Of a DNA stretch of 50,850 nucleotides, positions 38,718-46,202 are shown piece by piece (within the stretch, counting starts at the first letter, position 1; every line of letters starts with the position of its first letter). The notes under the pieces were generated by a model. That model did no database searches. It saw only the letters and a program-made list of their open reading frames with translations, and was not told where the DNA came from. The position numbers and the translations under genes are program-made. The DNA comes from Actinoplanes nipponensis (GTDB lineage Bacteria > Actinomycetota > Actinomycetes > Mycobacteriales > Micromonosporaceae), in assembly GCF_016862275.1 (NCBI RefSeq), contig NZ_BOMQ01000078.1, forward strand, positions 1 through 50,850, read 5' to 3'.

Positions 38718-41086
38718 GGGCCGACCTCGAAGGCCGGACGCTGCGCCGGAAGCGTGAAGTCATCGATGGTCCGGGGACGCAGCATGCCCGGCATGGTCGC
38801 CGGCAGCGGCTTGGAGTCCAGCAGGGGCGCCGACCCGAGCGGCCGCATGGGCCCCGGCACGGTGACGGGGTGGTCCCGGGCGGAGTCGTCGGGGTCGGTC
38901 TCCGCATCCGCCTCGGGTGCGGGGTCGGGAACGTCGGCCTCGGCCGTTTCCGTGGTGGTGTCGTCGGCTGGCCCGGTGGGGTGGTCCTCGACGGGCTCGC
39001 GGTCGTCGTCGGGGTTGGGTCCCGCGGCCTCGACCGATGCGGGCACGCTGTCGGCAGGCACGCCATCGGCGGGCACGCCATCGTCGGGCACGCCGTCGGC
39101 TTCCAGCTCACCATCGGTGGCCGGCTCAGCGTCCGAGGCGGGCTCAAAGTCCGAGGCCGGCTCAAAGTCCGACGCCGGCTCAGTGTCCGAGGCCGGCTCA
39201 GCCCGCGGATGGGCGTCGGCGTGTTCGACGGGGTCCGGATCTGCGATCAACTCGTGGCCGGGTCGCTCGAAGACCGGGTCCGGCTCATCGGCGCCGCGAT
39301 CCCCGGCCGAGGCGAGGACAGCATCCGTCACGGCTTCGGCACGATCCCTGGAATCGCCCGAGTCGCCCAACGCCACCGGGTCGGCGGAATCGCGCAAATC
39401 GGCAGGATGGGCGCGGTCGGCCGGGTCGCTCGGGTCGGCAGAATCACTCGGGTCAGCCGGGTCGCCCGGATCGGCAGGATCGCTCGGGTCAGCCGGGTCG
39501 CTCGGTTCGGCAGGATCGGCCGGGTCAGCCAGATTGGCGAGGTCACCTGAATCGGCCGGGTCACCCGGATCGACGGGATCGCGGGGGTCGTCCCAATCTA
39601 GGGAATCGCGTAGTTCACCCGGTTCAGCGAGGCCGCCCAGATCAACGGAATCGCGCCAGTCGCCCGGATCGGCCGAATCACCCGGATCAGCCAGGCCACC
39701 CAGATCAACCGAATCGCGCCGCCCGCCCGGATCGACCGCGTCCCCGCCGGCGAAAGAATCAACCCCGTCGACGACATCCACCGGACCGGCGGGATCAGCC
39801 GGCTCGGCGGGATCAGCCGGACCGGCCCAGCCGAAGGCATCAGCGCCGGGCGAGTCATCCCGAATCCGACCAGCACCACCCCCGCCAACCACCTCCGACC
39901 GACGCGAGAAGGCCTCGAACTCCGCCCGATCGCGCACCGCACCCCCGGCCGCGACCCCCTCGACCTCACCGCCGCCCCCCGCGACCCCGGGCACCGTGAT
40001 CTTCGACGCCGCGGACTGCCCAGCGTCTCCCCCGGCAGCCGGCTCGACGCCGGGAACAGACCCGGAACCGGCGGAAGGCGCCGGCACACCCGCCGGCACG
40101 CCGCGCTGACCGGGCGCGAGCCGTCCCGGGCCCGCCAGGTCCCGGCGCGCCGCCACCAGGTCGGGCCGGGCGTCGACCAGCTGCGCCGGCTTCAGTCCCG
40201 CCACGATCGCCGAGGTGATCTCCTCGGCGTACTGGCCGTCGGGGTCGTAGTCGGGGTCGAAGACGGTGATCTCCACGCCCAGGCAGTGCGGCGACCCGAC
40301 CAGCCCGGCCAGCAGGATCTCCAGCTCCGGGAAGGCGATGCCGCCCGGCTCCGGCGCGTCCACCGCCGGCATGACCGCCGGGTCCAGCACGTCCACGTCG
40401 ATGTGCACCCAGTAGCCCGCGCAGTCGACGAGCTGGTCGCGGGCCCACTGGGCGCTGCGGGCGGCGCCCTCCACGCGCAGGGTGGGCACCGGGCGCGTGA
40501 CGATGCCCGCCGCCTGCAGGTCGAGCCGGTATTCGTCCTGGGCGCGGATGCCCATCACCACCACGTCGATGTCGCGGTAGTACGGTCGCCGGCCCTCCAT
40601 CGCCGCCAGGTCGGTCTGCCCCCGGCCGGTGACCAGCGCCAGGTCCTCGCCGGCCGCCGCGCCCACGTACGACGCGTTGCCGGGGTGGCGGAAGTCGGAG
40701 TGCCCGTCCACGAAGACCAGGCCGATCCGGCCGCCGACCGCCTCGCCCAGGCGGTGCATGGCCAGCGCCGAGCCGAGCACGATGGAGCAGTCGCCCCCCA
40801 GGACCACCGGGAACTCGCCCTGGTCGAGGATGGCGCCGATGCGGTCGGCCAGCTTGCGGGAGTACGCCGAGATCTCCGGCGCGTGGCACACCCCGTCGCC
40901 CGGCCGCCAGTCGCCCGGGTCGTACCGGGGCGGGGTCAGGCAGCCGGCATCGCGGGCGTTGAGCCGGCGCAGCAGGCCGTGGTCGCGGAGGGCTCCGGGC
41001 GCTTTGGCGCAGCCCGGCACCGACGTCGCCGTCGGCGGGCGCAGGCCGAGGTTGGACGGTGCGTCGAGCACGGCGATGCGGCGCAT
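38693..41086 (-). CDS. Arginase-family ureohydrolase with giant acidic repeat tail
   Basis: A 797-residue protein. Residues 1-320 form an arginase/agmatinase-type ureohydrolase: GGDCS (97-101), DGHSD (127-131), HIDVDVLDP (228-236) and GVEITVFDPDYD. Five of the six canonical Mn ligands are present (D127, H129, D131, D230, D232); the sixth, normally His in GGDHS, is C100. Residues 325-797 are a disordered tail extremely rich in Asp, Pro and Ala (DPADPSDP units, FEPASD and DGVPA repeats), ending in a non-repetitive segment with PRTIDDFTLPAQRPAFEV. I know no arginase with such a tail. It follows the thioredoxin-like gene by 17 bases. Substrate (arginine, agmatine or other guanidine) is open. Confidence 0.85.
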   Translation of the reverse strand: MRRIAVLDAPSNLGLRPPTATSVPGCAKAPGALRDHGLLRRLNARDAGCLTPPRYDPGDWRPGDGVCHAPEISAYSRKLADRIGAILDQGEFPVVLGGDCSIVLGSALAMHRLGEAVGGRIGLVFVDGHSDFRHPGNASYVGAAAGEDLALVTGRGQTDLAAMEGRRPYYRDIDVVVMGIRAQDEYRLDLQAAGIVTRPVPTLRVEGAARSAQWARDQLVDCAGYWVHIDVDVLDPAVMPAVDAPEPGGIAFPELEILLAGLVGSPHCLGVEITVFDPDYDPDGQYAEEITSAIVAGLKPAQLVDARPDLVAARRDLAGPGRLAPGQRGVPAGVPAPSAGSGSVPGVEPAAGGDAGQSAASKITVPGVAGGGGEVEGVAAGGAVRDRAEFEAFSRRSEVVGGGGAGRIRDDSPGADAFGWAGPADPAEPADPAGPVDVVDGVDSFAGGDAVDPGGRRDSVDLGGLADPGDSADPGDWRDSVDLGGLAEPGELRDSLDWDDPRDPVDPGDPADSGDLANLADPADPAEPSDPADPSDPADPGDPADPSDSADPSDPADRAHPADLRDSADPVALGDSGDSRDRAEAVTDAVLASAGDRGADEPDPVFERPGHELIADPDPVEHADAHPRAEPASDTEPASDFEPASDFEPASDAEPATDGELEADGVPDDGVPADGVPADSVPASVEAAGPNPDDDREPVEDHPTGPADDTTTETAEADVPDPAPEADAETDPDDSARDHPVTVPGPMRPLGSAPLLDSKPLPATMPGMLRPRTIDDFTLPAQRPAFEVGPGQPADAG
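39050..39203. repeat. 15-bp and 18-bp repeats in the ureohydrolase tail
   Basis: At 39123-39194 four 18-base units (ggctcaaagtccgaggcc type, starting at 39123, 39141, 39159 and 39177) encode FEPASD-like hexapeptides. Just left of them, about 39050-39095, 15-base units encode DGVPA pentapeptides. Confidence 0.85.
39410..39600. repeat. Degenerate 9-bp-based repeats encoding DPA/DPS units
   Basis: Runs of gggtcggca-like nonamers on the plus strand encode (A/S)DP triplets on the minus strand, giving the DPADPSDP stretch of the ureohydrolase tail. Looser copies continue to about 39840. Confidence 0.75.
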
Positions 41087-41103
41087 GGAGCCCCCCGTAC
41101 TGC

Positions 41104-42018
41104 CTAGAAGAGCGCGCGGGCCAGCGCGCGCCGCGCGCTCGCCACGGCCGAGTCGTCGGGTCCGGCCACAGTGAAGAGTGACAGCAGATGCTTGCGGACG
41201 CTGTCCCGCTCGTCGCCGCTGGACCGCCGCACCGCCGCGACCAGCCGCTCGTACGCCTCGGGGGCCTGCCCGCTGAGGACCTCGATGTCCGCGGCGAGCT
41301 GCTGCGCCTCCAGGTCGTCGGGGTCGGCCGCGGCCCGGGCCAGCGCCTTCTCGGCGTCCACGCCGGTGACCCGGCGGTAGAGCTCGACCTGGGCCAGGCC
41401 GGACTCCGCCGCGTGGTCCTGCGGCGACTCGGCCAGGATCTTCCGGTACGCCGCCTCGGCCGCGTCCAGGTCGCCGGTCATCATCGCGTCGTCGGCCGCG
41501 TCGAGCCGCGGGTCCTCGGGGGCCGCGACCTCCACGCCGCCGGCCTTGAGCACCGCGTCGACGTACTGCCGGATCTGCGTCTCCGGCAGCACGCCGGTGA
41601 AGCCCTCGACGAGCTGGCCGCCGACGACCGCGATCACCATCGGGATGCCCTGCACGCGCAGCGCCTGGGCGAGCCGCGGGTTGGCGTCCACGTCCACCTT
41701 GCCGAGCACCCAGCTGCCGCCGCCCTCGGCCGCGAGCTTCTCCAGGACCGGGGAGAGCTGCTTGCACGGCTCGCACCACTCGGCCCAGAAGTCCAGGATC
41801 ACCGGGGTGGTCATGGACAGTTCGAGGACGGTCGTCTGGAAGTTCGCTTCGGTCACGTCGATGACCACGGGCGGCGCACCACCCGGGTTGGCGGGCGCGG
41901 CGGGGCTCGCGGCCGGCCCGGCGGGGCCCGCGGGCGCGGGCTTGCTCGCGGGGCGCAGTGCACCGAGATCGACCGCGCCGCGGGTGAAGATCGACGGAGT
42001 GGTCCGTGGGTCGCTCAT
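41104..42018 (-). CDS. Thioredoxin-TPR protein (CnoX/YbbN-like)
   Basis: A 304-residue protein: a Pro/Ala linker (about 20-50), a thioredoxin domain (about 50-155) with active site WCEPCK and cis-Pro in GIPMV, and a C-terminal tetratricopeptide region (about 165-300: DPRLDAADDAMMTGDLDAAEAAYRKILAESP...). This is the CnoX/YbbN arrangement, a chaperedoxin that protects clients from oxidative aggregation in E. coli. Unlike E. coli CnoX, which has an inactive SxxC site, this has a full CxxC, so disulfide reductase activity is plausible. It lies 17 bases before the ureohydrolase gene on the same strand. Confidence 0.9.
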   Translation of the reverse strand: MSDPRTTPSIFTRGAVDLGALRPASKPAPAGPAGPAASPAAPANPGGAPPVVIDVTEANFQTTVLELSMTTPVILDFWAEWCEPCKQLSPVLEKLAAEGGGSWVLGKVDVDANPRLAQALRVQGIPMVIAVVGGQLVEGFTGVLPETQIRQYVDAVLKAGGVEVAAPEDPRLDAADDAMMTGDLDAAEAAYRKILAESPQDHAAESGLAQVELYRRVTGVDAEKALARAAADPDDLEAQQLAADIEVLSGQAPEAYERLVAAVRRSSGDERDSVRKHLLSLFTVAGPDDSAVASARRALARALF

Positions 42019-42068
42019 GGTTACCTAGTCTCGCACGCGCGCCGGACTGTTCGCGTCGCCGCCGGGCT

Positions 42069-42106
42069 GGTGATATCGGACGTCACAGCCGCTCCGTCCG
42101 ATCACC
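42069..42106. terminator. Terminator hairpin after icmA
   Basis: A stem of 6+6 base pairs with a two-base bulge (42069-42074 with 42101-42106; 42077-42082 with 42095-42100) and a 12-base loop, six bases beyond the icmA stop on the minus strand. Confidence 0.65.
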
Positions 42107-42112
42107 AAGGGC

Positions 42113-43795
42113 CTAGAAGCGGGCCGGTTCCCGGTAGCTGCCCCACTCGCCCTTGAGCGCCGCGCAGATCTCGCCCAGGGTGGCCTCCGCGCGCGCCGCG
42201 TCGAGCATCGCGGGGATCATGTTCTCCTTCGTCCGGGAGACCTCCACGAGCCGGTCGAGCGCGCGCTGCGTCCGTACCGGATCACGCCCGGCCTTGCGCG
42301 CGGCCAGCTCGCGCTTCTGTTCGATCTCGACCTCGTGGGAGACCCGGAGGATCTCCAGGTCCTTGGCCACCGTGCCGGTGTGCACGTTGACGCCGACGAT
42401 CCGCTTCTCGCCCTTCTCCAGGGCCTGCTGGTAGACGAACGCCGCCTCGGCGATGTGGCTGGTGAACCAGCCGTCCTCGATGCCGCGCAGGATGCCCGCG
42501 GTCATGCTGCCGTCCTCGCCGAGCTCGCGGATGCGGGCGAAGATCTCCTCCGCCTCGGCCTCGATGCGGTCGGTGAGCGCCTCGACGTACCAGGAACCGC
42601 CGAGCGGGTCCGCCACGTTGGTCACCCCGGTCTCCTCCATCAGCACCTGCTGGGTGCGCAGGGCGATCTCGGCGGACTCGTCGGTGGGCAGGGCCAGGGT
42701 CTCGTCGAGGGCGTTGGTGTGCAGCGAGTTGGTGCCGCCGAGGACCGCGGCCAGCGCCTCGACCGCGGTGCGCACCACGTTGTTGACCGGCTGCTGGGCG
42801 GTCAGCGAGACCCCCGCGGTCTGCGTGTGGAACTTGAGCCAGAGGGCCTTCTCGCTGGTCGCGCCGTACTCGTCGCGCAGGTGCCGGGCCCAGATCCGGC
42901 GGGCCGCGCGGAACTTGGCGATCTCCTCGAAGAAGTCGACGTGCGCGTCGAAGAAGAAGCTCAGCCCGGGCGCGAAGGTGTCCACGTCCAGCCCGCGCGA
43001 CAGCCCCAGCTCGACGTAGCCGAAGCCGTCGGCCAGCGTGTACGCCAGCTCCTGCGCGGCGGTCGAGCCGGCCTCACGGATGTGGTAGCCGGAGACGCTG
43101 AGCGGCTTGTATTTCGGGATCTCGGCGGCGCAGTACTCCATCAGGTCGCCGATCAGGCGCAGGTGCGGCTCGGGGGCGAACAGCCACTCCTTCTGCGCGA
43201 TGTACTCCTTGAAGATGTCGGTCTGCAGGGTGCCGTCGAGCTTGCCGATGTCGGCGCCCTGCCGCTCGGCGGCGACCAGGTACATCACGAAGATCGGCAC
43301 CGCCGGGCCGGAGATGGTCATGCTGGTGGTGGTGCGCTGCAGGTCGATGCCGTCGAACAGCACCTCCATGTCGGCGGCCGAGTCGATCGCGACCCCGCAG
43401 TGGCCGACCTCGCCCAGCGATTCCGGCTCGTCGGAGTCGCGGCCCATCAGCGTCGGCATGTCGAAGGCCACGCTCAGGCCGCCACCGCCGGCGGCGAGGA
43501 TCATCTTGTACCGCTCGTTGGTCTGCCGCGCGTTGCCGAACCCCGCGAACTGGCGGATGGTCCAGGTGCGGCCGCGGTACCCGGTGGGGTAGAGACCCCG
43601 GGTGTACGGGAACTCGCCCGGCCAGCTGATCCGGTCGAAACCGGCGTAGCTGTCGCCCTCGGCGGGCCCGTACACGGGCTCGACGGGCATCCCGGACAGC
43701 GTGGTGAAGTCTGCGTCCCGCTTGCGGGCGGCGTCGTAGCGCTGCTGCCAGCGCTCCCGGCCGGCGGCGATGTCGGCTGCGTCCATGGCGCTCAT
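42113..43795 (-). CDS. icmA: Isobutyryl-CoA mutase large subunit (IcmA)
   Basis: A 560-residue acyl-CoA mutase barrel subunit without a B12 domain, the size of Streptomyces IcmA. It interconverts isobutyryl-CoA and n-butyryl-CoA with a separate cobalamin-binding small subunit. The substrate residues support this: F83 in TIRQFAGFGNA (methylmalonyl-CoA mutase has Tyr) and Q201 in YIAQKEWLF (methylmalonyl-CoA mutase has Arg); they are 118 residues apart, as for the Phe80/Gln198 pair I recall from IcmA. The icmB gene is not in the window. The 16-base palindrome at 43809-43824, 13 bases from the start, matches the enoyl-CoA hydratase site. ATG 43786 is an alternative start. Confidence 0.93.
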   Translation of the reverse strand: MSAMDAADIAAGRERWQQRYDAARKRDADFTTLSGMPVEPVYGPAEGDSYAGFDRISWPGEFPYTRGLYPTGYRGRTWTIRQFAGFGNARQTNERYKMILAAGGGGLSVAFDMPTLMGRDSDEPESLGEVGHCGVAIDSAADMEVLFDGIDLQRTTTSMTISGPAVPIFVMYLVAAERQGADIGKLDGTLQTDIFKEYIAQKEWLFAPEPHLRLIGDLMEYCAAEIPKYKPLSVSGYHIREAGSTAAQELAYTLADGFGYVELGLSRGLDVDTFAPGLSFFFDAHVDFFEEIAKFRAARRIWARHLRDEYGATSEKALWLKFHTQTAGVSLTAQQPVNNVVRTAVEALAAVLGGTNSLHTNALDETLALPTDESAEIALRTQQVLMEETGVTNVADPLGGSWYVEALTDRIEAEAEEIFARIRELGEDGSMTAGILRGIEDGWFTSHIAEAAFVYQQALEKGEKRIVGVNVHTGTVAKDLEILRVSHEVEIEQKRELAARKAGRDPVRTQRALDRLVEVSRTKENMIPAMLDAARAEATLGEICAALKGEWGSYREPARF

Positions 43796-43808
43796 CGTAG
43801 GCCCAGAG

Positions 43809-43824
43809 CTGAACGATCGCTAAG
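43809..43824. promoter_or_regulatory. Palindromic operator upstream of icmA
   Basis: CTGAACGATCGCTAAG on the plus strand. Its reverse complement matches the site at 17870-17885 at 15 of 16 positions. Centred on CGATCG with outer CT/AG also symmetric; 13 bases from the icmA start. Confidence 0.6.
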
Positions 43825-43945
43825 GGCCCGGGGGATCTTCTCTCACGGAAGCTATGACGAATTCGGCATGTTCACAGAATGCTCGTGAATCGGTAGATCT
43901 ACCTGTGTGGCTACCGCCACGGTCCCCCACCGTTCAGGAGTCCCC

Positions 43946-45484
43946 GTGAAACGATCCCTCGCTGCTGTCGGCTCCGCCCTGCTCATGGGCGGCCTGCTGG
44001 CGGGCTTCGGCGCCACCTCGGCCGCGGCCGCGCCGGACCCGCTCTCCCCCTCCGCGCACCGCGCGGCCCTCAAGGCCGCCGCCGGGGACGCCTTCGCCGT
44101 CAAGGCGACGGCCCGGGACGCCGACGGTACGAGCCACGTCCGCTACACCCGCACGTACGAGGGCCTGCGGGTGCTGGGTGGCGACGTGGTGCTGCACGGC
44201 ACCAAGGACGGCGCCTTCCGCCAGGCCTCCGTCGGCCTCGGCGCGCCGCTGACCCTGAGCACCACCCCGAAGCGCACCGCCGCCACCGCCGGCGCGGCCG
44301 CGCGGGCCCACTTCACCGGCACCGTCGCCGCCGTGGGCACGCCGGAGCTGGTCGTCGACGCCACCGCCGGCGCCGGCACGCTGGCCTACGAGACCGTGGT
44401 CGAGGGCTTCGGCGCGGACGGGCAGACGCCGTCCAAGCTGCACGTGGTCACCGACGCGAACACCGGCGCGGTGCTCAGCTCCTGGGACACCGTCGAGACC
44501 GCCACCGGCAACAGCGTCTACTCGGGCACCGTGTCGATCAACACGACGCAGGTCTCCACGTCGAGCTACAGCCTCAAGGACGCGGCGCACGGCAACGGCA
44601 CCACCTGCGACATGAACAACAAGACCTCGGGCACGTGCACGCTGTTCACCGACGCGGACAACGTGTGGGGCACCGGCGCCACCTCCAACCGGCAGTCGGC
44701 TGCGGTGGACGCGCACTACGGCGCGGCCAAGACGTACGACTACTACAACACCACGTTCGGCCGGAAGGGCATCTTCAACAACGGCACCGGCGTGCCGTCG
44801 CGGGTGCACTACGGCAGCGCGTACGTGAACGCGTTCTGGGACGGCTCGTCGATGACCTACGGCGACGGCAGCGGCAACACCCGCCCGCTGGTCTCGCTGG
44901 ACGTGGCCGGCCACGAGATGTCGCACGGCGTCACCGAGCGCACCGCCAACCTGACCTACTCCGGTGAGTCCGGCGGCCTGAACGAGGCCACCAGCGACAT
45001 CTTCGGCACGATGGTCGAGTTCTCGGCGGCCAACTCCGCCGACGCCGGCGACTACCTGATCGGCGAGAAGATCAACATCAGCGGCAACGGCAAGCCGCTG
45101 CGTTACATGTACAACCCCACGCTGGACGGCAAGGGCATCGGCTGCTGGTCGAGCACCACGAAGAACGTCGACGTGCACTACTCCTCCGGCGTCGGCAACC
45201 ACTTCTTCTTCAACCTGGCCGAGGGCAGCGGCGCGACCGCGTACGGCACCTCGCCGCTGTGCGGGTCGGCCACCGCGGTGACCGGCATCGGCCGCACCAA
45301 GGCCGCCGCCATCTGGTACCGGGCGCTGACCACCTACTTCACCTCCAGCACCAACTACAAGGCCGCCCGCGGCTACACCCTCTCCGCGGCGACCGACCTC
45401 TACGGCAAGTGCGGCACCGAGTACAAGGCCGTGCAGAAGGCCTGGACCGCGGTCAACGTGACCGGCACGGACGCGGCCTGCTGA
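43946..45484 (+). CDS. Secreted thermolysin-family (M4) metalloprotease
   Basis: A 512-residue preproprotease. A signal peptide (KRSLAAVGSALLMGGLLAGFGATSAAAA, to about residue 29) is followed by an FTP/PepSY-like propeptide (about 40-190) and the M4 catalytic domain. Zinc ligands H323 and H327 and catalytic E324 lie in GHEMSHGVTE; the third ligand is E347 in GGLNEATSD; the C-terminal active-site His is in VHYSSGVGNHFFF. Four or more cysteines in the mature part may form disulfides. GTG 43946 is chosen because CAGGAG lies five bases upstream and the signal peptide begins there; an upstream GTG at 43907 would add 13 residues. Expected to digest extracellular protein. A terminator hairpin follows (45501-45533). 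Confidence 0.95.
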   Translation: MKRSLAAVGSALLMGGLLAGFGATSAAAAPDPLSPSAHRAALKAAAGDAFAVKATARDADGTSHVRYTRTYEGLRVLGGDVVLHGTKDGAFRQASVGLGAPLTLSTTPKRTAATAGAAARAHFTGTVAAVGTPELVVDATAGAGTLAYETVVEGFGADGQTPSKLHVVTDANTGAVLSSWDTVETATGNSVYSGTVSINTTQVSTSSYSLKDAAHGNGTTCDMNNKTSGTCTLFTDADNVWGTGATSNRQSAAVDAHYGAAKTYDYYNTTFGRKGIFNNGTGVPSRVHYGSAYVNAFWDGSSMTYGDGSGNTRPLVSLDVAGHEMSHGVTERTANLTYSGESGGLNEATSDIFGTMVEFSAANSADAGDYLIGEKINISGNGKPLRYMYNPTLDGKGIGCWSSTTKNVDVHYSSGVGNHFFFNLAEGSGATAYGTSPLCGSATAVTGIGRTKAAAIWYRALTTYFTSSTNYKAARGYTLSAATDLYGKCGTEYKAVQKAWTAVNVTGTDAAC

Positions 45485-45500
45485 TCCGAGCACCGAGTCG

Positions 45501-45533
45501 ATGCCCGGCGGCGCGAGCAGCGCCGCCGGGCAT
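45501..45533. terminator. Terminator hairpin after the M4 protease gene
   Basis: A perfect 14-base-pair stem (45501-45514 with 45520-45533) with a five-base loop, 16 bases after the stop. Confidence 0.85.
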
Positions 45534-45545
45534 TACCTTGTCGCC

Positions 45546-46202
45546 ATGAAGATCATTCGGCTCCTCGCCGTGGCCGCGGTCGTCGCGGGCGTCGTGCTCA
45601 CCGCCGCCGGACCGGCCACCGTCACCGGCCTGCTGCCGTTCTTCACCATCCAGAGCAACGTCGCGTACGGCGTCTTCGCGGCCTGGGCGGCGTTCCGGGG
45701 CCGGGCCACCCCGCCGGCGCTCAAGGGCGCGGTCACCCTCTACGTCGCGATCACCGGCCTGGTCTACCACCTGGTGCTCACCAATCCGGCCAGCGGCTTC
45801 GCCGTCACGGAGGCGCAGCGGGACCTGCCGGAGGCGATCGGCAACCAGCTCCTGCACACCGTGGTGCCGCTGCTGGCGGTGCTGGACTGGCTGCTGTTCG
45901 ACGAGCGGGGCCGGTTCCGCTGGCGCCACGCGCTCTACTGGCTGGCCTTCCCGCTCGGCTACCTGGCGTTCGCGCTGATCCGGGGGCTGATCGTGGACCG
46001 GTACCCGTATCCGTTCATCGACGTGAACGACCTCGGCTACGACGGCGTCTCGATCAGCGCGGCCGGCTTCGCGGTCGCGTTCTGGATCCTCGGGCTGCTC
46101 TTCGTGGCGATCGACCGCTGGGGCGGCCGGCTGCTCCGCCGGCGCCGCGCCGCGGAGCAGGTGACCGCGGAGCAGGTAACCGGGGAGAGCCCAGTTACTT
46201 GA
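45546..46202 (+). CDS. Pr6Pr-family membrane protein
   Basis: A 218-residue protein with six predicted transmembrane helices and the Pr6Pr pattern: LLPFFTIQSNVAYGVFAAWAAFRG near the N-terminus, LYVAITGLVYHLVL, LLHTVVPLLAVLDWLLFDERG and YPYPFIDVNDLGY. The function of the family is unknown. ATG 45546 starts 12 bases after the terminator hairpin, so its promoter must overlap that hairpin or the protease 3' end. The short C-terminal tail repeats QVTAEQVT. Its stop overlaps the convergent sugar-binding protein gene by eight bases. Confidence 0.87.
   Translation: MKIIRLLAVAAVVAGVVLTAAGPATVTGLLPFFTIQSNVAYGVFAAWAAFRGRATPPALKGAVTLYVAITGLVYHLVLTNPASGFAVTEAQRDLPEAIGNQLLHTVVPLLAVLDWLLFDERGRFRWRHALYWLAFPLGYLAFALIRGLIVDRYPYPFIDVNDLGYDGVSISAAGFAVAFWILGLLFVAIDRWGGRLLRRRRAAEQVTAEQVTGESPVT

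Noticed and set aside
38693..41779. 1028-codon version of the ureohydrolase
   Set aside because: The extra N-terminal 231 codons are an out-of-frame reading of the thioredoxin-TPR gene. The enzyme starts at 41086 (MRRIAVLDAPSNLG).
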